Positions 54,357-62,800 of a stretch of DNA of 64,000 bases are shown in pieces. Both the position numbers and the translations under genes were made by a program. The stretch is from an uncultured Hyphomonadaceae bacterium. GTDB lineage: Bacteria > Pseudomonadota > Alphaproteobacteria > Caulobacterales > Hyphomonadaceae. The notes beneath the pieces were generated by a model that saw nothing but the letters and a program-made list of their open reading frames with translations, made no database searches and was not told the DNA's origin. Position 1 is the first letter of the stretch. The number at the start of each line of letters is the position of its first letter. The stretch covers positions 289,579 through 353,578 of the forward strand of contig CALKFG010000006.1 in NCBI GenBank assembly GCA_938084575.1. Reading direction: 5' to 3'.

Positions 54357-54766
54357 CCCCCGCGGCCAGCCTTTTGACACCGGCACCGCTGCTGATTGAG
54401 GGGTATGCCAGCCTGTTCGGCGCGGTGGATCTCAGCGGTGATACCGTGCGCCCGGGCGCCTTTGCCCGGTCCCTGAAATCCGGACCTGTGCCGATGTTGC
54501 TGCAACATAAATCCGGTGCCGTCGCCGGCAGCTGGACCCGGCTGCGGGAGGATGGCCGCGGCCTCTATGTCCGCGGCCTGGTCGAATCCGACACCGCGAA
54601 ACACCTGGTCCGGACTGGCCGGATCACCGGCCTGTCGATCGGTTTTCGCCCCCGGATCTGGTCGGCCAAGGCCGGTGCCGGGCGGTACCTCGCCGATGTC
54701 GACCTGGCTGAAATTTCACTGGTGGCCCTGCCAATGCTGGCCGCCGCCCGGTTTTCCATTGTCTGA
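54353..54766 (+). CDS. GTA prohead protease (gp4, HK97 U35 family)
   Basis: A 137-residue serine protease that cleaves the capsid N-terminal arm. Family blocks: IEGYASLFGAVDLSGDTVRPGAF, the catalytic His in MLLQHKSG, and the catalytic Ser in ITGLSIGFRPR, followed by DVDLAEISLVALPM. Its ATG overlaps the portal stop by 4 bases (ATGA), so the start is secure although the frame is open further upstream inside the portal gene. It is compact; many homologs carry a longer C-terminal tail. Confidence 0.9.
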   Translation: MTPAASLLTPAPLLIEGYASLFGAVDLSGDTVRPGAFARSLKSGPVPMLLQHKSGAVAGSWTRLREDGRGLYVRGLVESDTAKHLVRTGRITGLSIGFRPRIWSAKAGAGRYLADVDLAEISLVALPMLAAARFSIV

Positions 54767-54781
54767 AGAAAAGGAGACAGC

Positions 54782-55948
54782 ATGACTTTACCTTCCCCCC
54801 AGGACGCGCTGGCAGAGACGTTTGCGGCGTTTCGAGCGGAAAATGACGCGCGGCTGGCCGCGCTGGAAGCGGGCCGCGGGGCGGACCCGCTGGTCGAGGA
54901 CAAGCTGCAGCGGATCGAGCGCTGTCTCGAGACACTCAGCCTCAAGGCGGCGGACCCTGATGCGTCACCCGTGTCGGCTGCGATGCCGGCCGATGCCCGG
55001 GGATCGGGTCCGGCCTGGCAGGCTTATTTGCGGGCCGGAGATGAGGCCGGCCTGCGCCGGCTCGACACCAAGGCGCTGTCGGCGAGCGTGCCGTCGGAGG
55101 GCGGATATGTTGCCCCGGCCGAGCTCGACCGGCTGATCGAGTCGCGGCTGCTGCAGGCCTCGCCCATGCGCCAGATTGCCAGCCTTCGCCAGACCTCGGC
55201 CGGCACCTATCGCAAGCCGGTCAGCCAGGGCGTCGGCGCCCAGTGGGTTGGCGAAAGCGACCCCCGGCTGGAAACCCCGGTCGAGGCGCTCAGCCTGCTG
55301 GATTTTCCGGCCGGAGAGCTGTTTGCCATGCCGGCCGCGACCCAGACCCTGCTGGACGATGCCTGGGCAGACCTTGATGCCTGGCTGGCCGACGAGGTCG
55401 AGGCCGCCTTCGCGGCGCAGGAAAATGCCGCCTTCATCCATGGGGACGGGGTCAACAAGCCGCGCGGCCTGCTCACCTATCCCCGGGCGCCGGAAGGTCA
55501 GGCGGGCTGGGGCGAGATTGCGACCCTGCCGGGGGATTTCTCCCAGCCGGAGGCGGGCGACCAGCTGATCGAGCTGATCCATGCCCTGAAAGCGCCGTAT
55601 CGTGCCCAGGCCCGCTTTGTCATGAACCGCCGGACCGCGGCGTCGGTGCGCCGTCTGAAAGACGCTGAGGGCCGGTATCTCTGGGCCCCCGGCGAGGCTG
55701 GCCAGTCCGCCCGCCTGCTTGGCTATGATCTGACCGAACTGGAGGACATGCCTGACATTGCGCCCGGCGCGGCGGCTGTCGCCTTTGGCAATTTCCGGAG
55801 GGCCTATCTGATCCTTGACCGTCAGGGCGCGCGGGTGCTGCGCGATCCCTATTCGGCCAAGCCCTATGTGTTGTTCTACACCACCAAGCGGGTCGGGGGC
55901 GGTGTGCAGAATTTCGATGCCGTCAAATGCCTGACGTTCGCGGGGTGA
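54782..55948 (+). CDS. GTA major capsid protein (gp5, HK97 fold)
   Basis: A 388-residue HK97-type capsid subunit. The N-terminal 90 residues are a helical delta/scaffold arm (AFRAENDARLAALEAG and LQRIERCLETLS), likely removed by the gp4 protease near ASPVSAAM. The main fold shows SASVPSEGGYVAPAELDRLIE, AWADLDAWLADEVEAAFAAQE with the GDGVNKPRGLLTYPR segment, FVMNRRTAASVRRLKDAEGRYLW, and the C-terminal end FRRAYLILDRQGARVLRDPYSAKPYVLFYTTKRVGG. Ribosome-binding site AAGGAG lies before the ATG. Confidence 0.94.
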   Translation: MTLPSPQDALAETFAAFRAENDARLAALEAGRGADPLVEDKLQRIERCLETLSLKAADPDASPVSAAMPADARGSGPAWQAYLRAGDEAGLRRLDTKALSASVPSEGGYVAPAELDRLIESRLLQASPMRQIASLRQTSAGTYRKPVSQGVGAQWVGESDPRLETPVEALSLLDFPAGELFAMPAATQTLLDDAWADLDAWLADEVEAAFAAQENAAFIHGDGVNKPRGLLTYPRAPEGQAGWGEIATLPGDFSQPEAGDQLIELIHALKAPYRAQARFVMNRRTAASVRRLKDAEGRYLWAPGEAGQSARLLGYDLTELEDMPDIAPGAAAVAFGNFRRAYLILDRQGARVLRDPYSAKPYVLFYTTKRVGGGVQNFDAVKCLTFAG

Positions 55949-55951
55949 GCG

Positions 55952-56506
55952 ATGCTGCTGGAGGTTCTGAGCCCGCCAACCGGACCGGCTGTTCCCCTCG
56001 ACGAGACCCGCGCCTTCCTGCGGCTTTCGGGGACCGGGGAGGATGCGCTGGTGGCGGGCCTGGCCGCCGCGGCCGAGACCCGGGTCGAGAGCGAGACAGG
56101 CCTGGTGCTGACGCCGCGACGCCTGCAGCGCCATCTGGCGTTTCGCCGGTCCGAGCTGCACAGCCCCGGGCTCCGGCTGCGGCCGGGACCGGTCCGCCGG
56201 ATCGAGGCCGTGGTCCTCTCGACCGGGGCCGACCTGACCGCGCGGATGCGCTGGACCGGCCACCGCCTTTGCCTGAGGGCGGGCGCCTGGCTGTCGGACC
56301 TGCCCCGCGACGGCGTCGTCCGGGTCATCTGGACGGCAGGCTTTGCCGCCCCCCCCGGCGTGCCGGCGGATCTGCGCCTGGCCATCAATCGGCTGGCGGC
56401 GGAGGGCTTCGCCCGCCGGGGGTTGCCCGGGGAGAGCGGGCTTCCGGCGCGCCTGCCGGCGGACGTTGCAGCGATACTGGGGCACTATGCCGAGGTCCGG
56501 CTATGA
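55952..56506 (+). CDS. GTA head-tail adaptor protein (gp6)
   Basis: A 184-residue phage gp6-like head-tail connector. Core motifs: PLDETRAFLRLSGTGEDALVAGLAAAAETRVESETGL (the helix-rich N-terminus common to gp6-like connectors), then beta strands and GVVRVIWTAGFAAPPGVPADLRLAINRLAAEGF, closing with ADVAAILGHYAEVRL. Three bases after the capsid stop. Its stop overlaps the start of gp8 by 4 bases, leaving no room for the gp7 stopper gene that other GTAs have at this place. Confidence 0.86.
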   Translation: MLLEVLSPPTGPAVPLDETRAFLRLSGTGEDALVAGLAAAAETRVESETGLVLTPRRLQRHLAFRRSELHSPGLRLRPGPVRRIEAVVLSTGADLTARMRWTGHRLCLRAGAWLSDLPRDGVVRVIWTAGFAAPPGVPADLRLAINRLAAEGFARRGLPGESGLPARLPADVAAILGHYAEVRL

Positions 56507-56910
56507 CCCCGGAGCAGGCACTGGAAGAGGCACTGGTCGGTGGTCTGGCGGCGCAGCCAGAGGTCCAGTCCGTGCTCGGCCATCCGGCCCGGCTCTATGC
56601 CCGGCGACCGGGCCGGCCCGCCTATCCCTATGGCCTGGTCGAGCGCCACAGCGTCCAGCCGCTGGCGGCCGGCGACGGCGCCGCGACCGAGCACCGGATC
56701 GACATTGCCCTGTTCACCCGGCATGGCGGACGGGCCGATGCGCGCGACGCGCTGGCCGTGCTGCGTGGCGCCTTCGAGACGCTGCACCTGCTTCCGGAAG
56801 GCCGGCGCGTGATCCTGGCCCATACCGTCTATGCCGATACGATGCGGACCGCTCAGCTGACCGCTTTTCGCGGGTTGATGCGGGTGCGCATCCTGATGGA
56901 GGCGGCCTGA
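56503..56910 (+). CDS. GTA tail terminator (gp8, DUF3168)
   Basis: A 135-residue DUF3168 protein that caps the tail tube and joins it to the head. Family segments: PEQALEEALVGGLAAQPEVQSVLG at the N-terminus, RPAYPYGLVERHSVQPLAAGD, HRIDIALFTRHGGRADARDAL, and FRGLMRVRILMEA at the C-terminus. Its ATG overlaps the gp6 stop by 4 bases. The longer open frame that continues upstream into gp6 is rejected. Two bases separate it from the tail-tube gene. Confidence 0.88.
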   Translation: MTPEQALEEALVGGLAAQPEVQSVLGHPARLYARRPGRPAYPYGLVERHSVQPLAAGDGAATEHRIDIALFTRHGGRADARDALAVLRGAFETLHLLPEGRRVILAHTVYADTMRTAQLTAFRGLMRVRILMEAA

Positions 56911-56911
56911 T

Positions 56912-57328
56912 ATGCCGGCTTTGAAAGGACAGGACTTGCTGCTGAAAATGTCGGACGGCCAGGTCCCGGAGGGGTTTGTCACCCTGGCGGGCCTCCGAAG
57001 CCGCGAGATTGTGATGAATGCCCGCCCGGTTGATGCGACCAGTGCCGACAGTCCGGAGGGCTGGCGGGAACTGCTCGGGGGCAGCGGCCTGCGCACGGCC
57101 CGGATTGAGGGCCGGGGCATTGTCCGTGACGCCGCCAGTGATGCCCGGATCCGGACCGTTTTCTTTGCCGGTCATCCGGTACGCTGGCAAATTGTCGTGC
57201 CGGGCCAGGGCCGGCTGACCGGCCCGATGCAGATCACGGCCCTGAGCTGGTCAGGCCAGCATGACGGCGTCGCGAGCTTTGCCATCACGCTGGAAAGCGC
57301 CGGGCCACTGGCCTTCGAGACGGCATGA
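56912..57328 (+). CDS. GTA major tail tube protein (gp9, TP901-1 type)
   Basis: A 138-residue tail tube subunit. It opens with LKGQDLLLKMSDGQVPEGFVTLAGLRSREI, typical of TP901-1-like major tail proteins, and continues with ARPVDATSADSPEGWRELLGGSGLRTARIEGRGI and the closing ISALSWSGQHDGVASFAITLESAGPLAF beta strands. Its stop overlaps the gp10 start by 4 bases. RcGTA gp9 is of similar size. Confidence 0.9.
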   Translation: MPALKGQDLLLKMSDGQVPEGFVTLAGLRSREIVMNARPVDATSADSPEGWRELLGGSGLRTARIEGRGIVRDAASDARIRTVFFAGHPVRWQIVVPGQGRLTGPMQITALSWSGQHDGVASFAITLESAGPLAFETA

Positions 57329-57624
57329 CCGGCCCGGCTGTCAACACGGCCCGCGGCGAGGTTGCGCTGCGGCTGGGCCGCGACTCGGTTCGGCTGTGTC
57401 TCACCCTCGGGGCGCTTGCCGAGCTGGAAAGCGCGCTCGGCTGTGACTCGATATCGGACCTGCAGGTCCGGCTGGGACGGCTCGGTGGGGGCGAATTGCT
57501 GACTGTGCTGGATATTCTGGTCCGGGCGGGGGGCGGCCCGCCCGCGGGGGTCAGCCTCGCCGCGGTTCATCCCGGTGATGCGGCCCGGGCCGTGGCGGAG
57601 GCGTTCCGTGTTGCCCTGGCCTGA
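57325..57624 (+). CDS. GTA tail assembly chaperone (gp10)
   Basis: A 99-residue protein of the gene transfer agent gp10/tail-chaperone family, a helper needed for tail assembly that is not part of the mature particle. The family core RLGRDSVRLCLTLGALAELESALGCDSISDLQVRL is clear, and the small domain ends AAVHPGDAARAVAEAFRVALA. Start overlaps gp9 by 4 bases; the last 17 bases overlap the next small gene in another frame, a layout reminiscent of phage tail chaperones made by frameshifting, although no slippery site was identified. Confidence 0.88.
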   Translation: MTGPAVNTARGEVALRLGRDSVRLCLTLGALAELESALGCDSISDLQVRLGRLGGGELLTVLDILVRAGGGPPAGVSLAAVHPGDAARAVAEAFRVALA

Positions 57625-57817
57625 CATGTGGCGGGCGGCCCGCCATGCGGGCCTGGCGCCGGAGGCCTTCTGGCGCCTGTCCCTGAAAGAATGGCGCTGG
57701 TTGTGTGCGGCGGGGGGGGACCCCCTCGACCGGGCCCGGCTGGCTGAATTGATGGAGATGTGTCCCGATGACGGACTTCGAAGACGAACTGACAGCGGCG
57801 GGTGCCGCACTGAGTGA
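57608..57817 (+). CDS. GTA tail assembly chaperone-like protein (TAC_6 type, gp10.1)
   Basis: A 69-residue protein from a GTG at 57608 with GGAGG 6 bases upstream. Its PWPDMWRAARHAGLAPEAFWRLSLKEW matches the core of the short second chaperone found between gp10 and the tape-measure gene in GTAs. It overlaps gp10 by 17 bases on one side and gp11 by 50 bases on the other, so it is entirely packed between them. A shorter start at ATG 57626 would lose the PWP segment that the family has. The last 20 residues (RRRTDSGGCRTE) overlap gp11 and look less constrained. Confidence 0.68.
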   Translation: MLPWPDMWRAARHAGLAPEAFWRLSLKEWRWLCAAGGDPLDRARLAELMEMCPDDGLRRRTDSGGCRTE

Positions 57818-58148
57818 GCTGGTCGAAGGGCCGGGTCAGGCCGCGGCCGAGGCCCTGCAACGCGCCTTTGAGACCGCCGGCACCGGGATTGAGCAGGCCC
57901 TGTCGCGGGCGGCGCGCACGGGCGAGCTGGATTTTCAGCATATGGCGGATTCGATCCTCGCCGATCTCGCCCGGATAGCGGCCGAAGCGATCCTCGCCCG
58001 CACCGGCATGACCCAGCTGGCACAGCCGCTAACGGTCAATCTGGGCCTTGGACAGGCACCTCCAACAGGGGCGCGGTCGGGGCCCGTGCCGGGAGAGATC
58101 GCCGGTATGGTGGCGGCCCTGGCGGCGCGGGGCGGGCGGTTCCTGTGA
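57768..58148 (+). CDS. GTA tape-measure protein, very short (gp11)
   Basis: A 126-residue protein in the tape-measure position. Helical heptad-like runs (AAAEALQRAFETAGTGIEQALSRAARTGEL) are followed by the tape-measure C-terminal pattern FQHMADSILADLARIAAEAILARTG, and a flexible Gly-rich end. A tape measure sets tail length; RcGTA gp11 is about 220 residues as I recall, already short, and this one is shorter still. Its start overlaps the preceding chaperone gene by 50 bases; its stop overlaps gp12. Confidence 0.82.
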   Translation: MTDFEDELTAAGAALSELVEGPGQAAAEALQRAFETAGTGIEQALSRAARTGELDFQHMADSILADLARIAAEAILARTGMTQLAQPLTVNLGLGQAPPTGARSGPVPGEIAGMVAALAARGGRFL

Positions 58149-58762
58149 GGGGGTTTCATTATGTCTCTTTCCCGGCGGAGCTGGCACCGGGCATTCGCGG
58201 CGGCCCTGAATTCAGGACCCAGATCACCGAGCTGGCCAGCGGCCATGAGCTGCGCAACAGCCCGTGGGCCGGCTCGCGCCGCCGGTGGGAGGTCGGAACG
58301 GCGCTTCGTGACCTGGCAGAATTGCGGGTGCTGATGGCGTTTTTCGAGGCCCGGCGGGGCCCGCTGCATGGGTTTCTGTTCCGCGACCCGTTCGACCATA
58401 GCAGCGCCGCGCCCGGTCAGCGGCCCGGTCCGGACGATGTCCGGCTGGGGACCGGCGATGGGACCCGCACGCGATTCGCACTGCTCAAGGGGGAGGGGGT
58501 GTCGGCCCGGCCCATACTGACCCCGGTGGCGGCCAGCGTGCAGGTGTCGGTCGACGGACAGCCTCGCCGGCAGGGATGGACCCTTGCGGCTGGCGGGGTG
58601 CAGTTTGAACGCCCTCCCGCCGCCGGCGCCGAGGTCCGGGCCGGGTTTTTGTTCGATGTTCCGGTTCGCTTTGAGCAGGACCGGCTTGACGGGCTCATTG
58701 ATGCCTTTGGCGCGGGCCGGGTGGTGAGCCTTGGCCTGGTTGAATTGCTGGAGATAAGCTGA
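58145..58762 (+). CDS. GTA distal tail protein (gp12, DUF2460)
   Basis: A 205-residue DUF2460 protein at the baseplate. Family motifs: FHYVSFPAELAPGIRGGPEFRTQI, SPWAGSRRRWEVGTALRDLAELRVLMAFFEARRGPLHGFLFRDPFDH, and the C-terminal VPVRFEQDRL with a small closing block. The start is a GTG (58145-58147) overlapping the gp11 stop (GTGA). Its last base overlaps the gp13 ATG (TGATG). Confidence 0.92.
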   Translation: MRGFHYVSFPAELAPGIRGGPEFRTQITELASGHELRNSPWAGSRRRWEVGTALRDLAELRVLMAFFEARRGPLHGFLFRDPFDHSSAAPGQRPGPDDVRLGTGDGTRTRFALLKGEGVSARPILTPVAASVQVSVDGQPRRQGWTLAAGGVQFERPPAAGAEVRAGFLFDVPVRFEQDRLDGLIDAFGAGRVVSLGLVELLEIS

Positions 58763-59409
58763 TGAAATCTGTGTCACCTGCCCTGAAAGCCCGACTGGAC
58801 GGGGCTGTCACCACCATATGCCTGGGATGGAAACTGATCCGGCGCGATGGCGTGGTCATTGGCCTGAGCGACCATGATCGCCGCATCGTGGTAGACGGGC
58901 TGGAGCTGCATCCGGGGGCCAGCCTCGAGGCTGTGCGCTTGACCCAGACGACGGATTTGCGACCGGGCCAGGCCGAAATTCGCGGTGCACTGTCGGCCGA
59001 TGCTCTGAGCGAGTCCGATCTCGAGGCCGGCCTTTGGAACCGCGCCCGGGTCGAGGTTTTCCGGTTTGACTGGACGACACCGGAGCTGGGCGGACTGCCG
59101 GTCTGGACCGGGTTGCTCAGCGAGGTCGTTCAGCGCGCAGACGGCGCCTTCTCGGCCGAGCTGGTGTCGCTCAAGGCAGAACTCGAACGCCCCGTTGGCC
59201 GCCGGATCATGCGGCACTGTGATGCCGAACTGGGCGACCGGCGCTGTGGGATCGCGCCGGGGCAGGGGATGCGCTGTGACCAGCGGTTCGAAACCTGCCG
59301 GGACGTGTTCCGGAACACCGAGAATTTCCGCGGCTTTCCCCATTTGCCGGGTCCGGATTTCATTCTCGCCGGTCCGGGTGCCGGCCCGCATGATGGCGGC
59401 CGGCGATGA
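58762..59409 (+). CDS. GTA baseplate hub protein (gp13, DUF2163), internally shortened
   Basis: A 215-residue hub protein. The N-terminal DUF2163 domain (about residues 1-150) is intact: CLGWKLIRRDGVVIGLSDHDR, LELHPGASLEAV, and RPVGRRIMRHCDAELGDRRCG. Homologs of about 290 residues normally have an insert domain (BR0599-type region) before the last block. Here RRCGIAPGQGMRCDQRFETCRD passes directly from the second to the third cysteine, so the insert is absent (junction near residues 163-171), while Cys153, Cys162, Cys172 and Cys179 remain. In RcGTA four such cysteines hold an iron-sulfur cluster. Confidence 0.9.
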   Translation: MKSVSPALKARLDGAVTTICLGWKLIRRDGVVIGLSDHDRRIVVDGLELHPGASLEAVRLTQTTDLRPGQAEIRGALSADALSESDLEAGLWNRARVEVFRFDWTTPELGGLPVWTGLLSEVVQRADGAFSAELVSLKAELERPVGRRIMRHCDAELGDRRCGIAPGQGMRCDQRFETCRDVFRNTENFRGFPHLPGPDFILAGPGAGPHDGGRR

Positions 59410-59888
59410 CCCGGGAGGATGTGATCGCCGCGGCGCGTCTGTGGATCGGGACGCCCTATCGCCACCAGGCCAGCGTGCGCGGGCAGGGATGTGACTGTCT
59501 CGGCCTGTTGCGGGGGGTCTGGCGAGACTGCGTCGGCGCAGAGCCGGAGGTCGTGCCGCCCTACAGTCCTGACTGGGCTGAGCTGTCGACCCGGGACACC
59601 CTGCTGATGGCCGCCCGGCGGCACCTTGTGGCGTGCGCGCTCGACGCGCTGCGCCCCGGCGACGTGCTGCTGTTTCGCATGGGGCCAGGGCATCCGGCCA
59701 AGCATTGTGCCATCCTGTCACGGCCGGCACGGATCATTCATGCCTATTGGGGGCGCACAGTCTGTGAAACCGCTTTGGTTGGCTGGTGGCAGCGGCGCCT
59801 TGTGGCGGGTTTCTCCTTCCCCGGGCTCGATCCGGATCAGACCCGGGCGCGCCCTGATCCCGGGCGCGCCGGGATGGGGGCGGCCTGA
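59406..59888 (+). CDS. GTA NlpC/P60 peptidase (gp14)
   Basis: A 160-residue cell-wall peptidase in the tail tip, used to pass peptidoglycan of the recipient. The catalytic Cys31 sits in CDCLGL, with His100 in GHPAKHCAIL and His112 in IIHAYWG. N-terminal TREDVIAAARLWIGTPYRHQ is the standard opening. The C-terminal tail (residues 140-160) is Pro/Arg/Gly-rich and likely disordered. Its ATG overlaps the gp13 stop (ATGA); its last base overlaps gp15. Confidence 0.93.
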   Translation: MTREDVIAAARLWIGTPYRHQASVRGQGCDCLGLLRGVWRDCVGAEPEVVPPYSPDWAELSTRDTLLMAARRHLVACALDALRPGDVLLFRMGPGHPAKHCAILSRPARIIHAYWGRTVCETALVGWWQRRLVAGFSFPGLDPDQTRARPDPGRAGMGAA

Positions 59889-62800
59889 TGGCACAGCTTG
59901 TTCTGTCCCAGATCGGGGCGACGATCGGGACCCATGTCCTGCCCCAGGGCCTGTCTGTTCTGGGTCAAAGCCTGTCGGGCGCAGCCCTTGGTGGCACGCT
60001 GGGGGGACTGGTGGGCCGGACAATCGATGCCAGCCTGGCGCCGCCGGTCCATGGCCCGCGCCTGCACAGCCTGCACATCATGGAAAGCCGGGAAGGGGCC
60101 AGCCTGCCCCTGCTTTACGGGCGCATGCGGGTGCCCGGACAGCTCATCTGGGCGTCCCGGTTCCGGGAGCAAAACCGCAAGGTTTCGGCGGGCAAGGGCG
60201 GGCCCAAACAGGTCCAGTACAGCTATACCGTCAGCCTTGCGGTTGCCCTGTGCGCGGGCGAGGTGACCCGGCTGGGACGCGTCTGGGCGAATGGGGCGCC
60301 ACTCGATCTGGGTGACCTGAACTGGCGGTTTTACCCGGGGTCTGCAGATCAGATGCCCGACCCTCTGTTGCAGGCGGTTGAGGGGACCGATCAGGTCCCG
60401 GCCTATCGAGACACCGCCTATATCGTTCTGGAGGACCTGCCGCTTGGCCCGTTTGGCAACCGGCTGCCACAGCTGTCCTTCGAAGTTATCCGGGCCAGCG
60501 CCGTGTATCCGGGCAGCCTGCGACAGGCCCTGACCAGCATCAATATCATTCCGGCCTCGGGCGAGTTCGTCTATGCGACCCGCCCCGTGCGTGCCCGCAG
60601 GTTCCCGGCATCGGAACGGCCGCTTAATCTCAATGCATCGGCCCGGGAGCCAGATTTTCTGGTGTCGCTGGCGCAGATGCAGGCGGACCTGCCCGCCCTT
60701 ACCGCGGCGACGTTGCAGGTTGCCTGGTTTGGCGACGACCTGCGCGCAGGCGTGGCCAAACTGCGTCCGGGTGTCGAAACCCGTGATCGCGACACCGTGC
60801 CTTATGTCTGGCAGGTTGCCGGGCAGAAGCGTGGCCTGGCCTATCGGGTCTCGCAACAGGATGGCCGCCCGAATTATGGTGGCACACCGGCGGACCAGGC
60901 GGTTCTGGAGGGGCTTACAGCCTTGCACCAGGCCGGGCTGGCGACGACTCTGTCCCCGTTCCTCCTGATGGACATACCGGCCGGCACGACCCGCCCGGGC
61001 GTCGACGGGAAAGGGCCTCAGCCGGCCTTTCCGTGGCGGGGGCGGATCCGGTCGGGCGCTGATGGCCAGCGCGCCGCGCGTGCCCACATCGACGCATTTA
61101 TGGGACAGGATGGCGGGTTTGGGTATCGCCATTTTATTCTGCATTATGCGCGGCTGGGCGCAGCGTTTGGGCGGTTGGAGGCCTTCCTGATCGGCTCTGA
61201 ACTGGTTGGCCTGACCCGGTTGCGCGATGATGAGGGCCGGTTTCCCTTCGTCGAGGCCCTGATCAGCCTGGCGGCCGAGGTTCGCCACATTCTGGGGCCG
61301 CAGGTCAAGCTGTCCTATGCCGCGGACTGGACTGAATATGGCGCCTGGCAGCCGACGGGGCAGGCGGATGCCCTGTTTCCACTGGACCCGCTCTGGGCCA
61401 GTCCCGACATCGATTTCGTTGCGATTGACTGGTACCCGCCGGTGACGGACTGGCGCGACGGCGATCAGCATATAGACGCCCGGGCTGGGGTGCCATCGGT
61501 GGACGACCCCGGCTATTTGCGGACCGGCATGGCCGGTGGCGAGGCCTATGACTGGTTTTATAGCGATGCGGCGGATCGCGAAGCGCAGCGCCGCACCCCG
61601 ATACGGGACACCGCGCATGGTGAGGACTGGGTGTTTCGGCCCAAGGATGTGTCGGGATGGTGGCGTCATGCGCATTATCCCCGCCGGAGCGGAGAGCGAC
61701 AGGCAACGCCGACGGGCTGGAGTCCGAAAAGCAAGCCGGTGCGCCTGACCGAACTGGGGTGCGCCGCGGTGGATCGCGGGTCGAATGCGCCGAACCGGTT
61801 CCTCGACCCGAAGAGCGATGACAGTGGCCTGCCGCCCTTCTCGACGGGACAGCGCGATGACGTGTTGCAGCGCCGCATGCTGGAGGCGGCCCTCGACTGG
61901 GCCGGACAGGAGCCGGCGATTGAGCAGGTCAGTGCCTGGTGCTGGGATGCCCGCCCCTGGCCGGCCTTTCCCCAGCGCGCTGAGGTGTGGAGCGATGGTG
62001 ACAACTGGGCCCGCGGCCATTGGCTGAATGGCCGGATCGGTCAGATCAGCCTTGGCGAGGTGATCGACGACCTGCTGTCACTGGCCGGGCTGAGGACGGA
62101 TGTCCGGGCCCTGAACGGTCCGGTTGACGGCATCGCCCTGCACGGACCGGTTCGTCTGCGCGATGCCTTGGCCCCGTTCATGGCGGCCTTTGACCTGATC
62201 TGCCTCGAACGGGACGCTGCGCTGGTGTTCCGGCCGGCCCTGTTGGCCGGGCCGCCCCATTCGCTGGGTCGGCCGGTAAGCCACAGCGAGTTTCGGACCC
62301 GAAGCCTGATGGATAAGGCGCCCTGGGCCCTGCAGCTGAGCTATGTCTCGGACACCGACGCCTATGCGCCTTCTGTGGTCGAGGCCCGACGCCGGCCGCA
62401 ACACACGCCGGACCGGGCCCAGCTTGTCCTGCCCATGGTGCTGGGAGCGGCCCGCGCCCGGGCGATTGCAGCCCACCTTCTCGACCGGATGCTGGATCCG
62501 GGGGATTGGCGGGTCTCGCTGGGTCTGGGCAGCAGCATGCTGGAGCCGGGGGATCATCTGGCGGATGCGGATGGCCGGCTCTGGCGCCTCATCGGGCTGG
62601 TCGATCAGGGGCCAGTGCGCCAGCTTGAGCTGATCCCGGCGCCGGAGGCGCTGGCATTGCCCCGGGCCCTGGCGCCGCCTGATCCGGGACCGCCACCGGT
62701 CCGTCCGGCCGACCCTGAGCTGTGGGTGATTGACGGTCCGCGCCTCGACCCGGCGATCGTCGGCCCGCTGCTGGCCTGTGCGGCGGATCCCTGGCCGGGC

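Noticed and set aside
54965..56485. A 506-codon minus-strand frame opposite the GTA capsid and adaptor genes
   Set aside because: Antisense to capsid and gp6 which match their families; the composition is typical of a shadow frame.
59837..62020. A 727-codon open frame on the minus strand across GTA gp15
   Set aside because: It is antisense to a well-supported gene; G+C-rich third positions commonly leave long open antisense frames. Its translation is Arg/Pro/Gln-rich with no recognisable domain.
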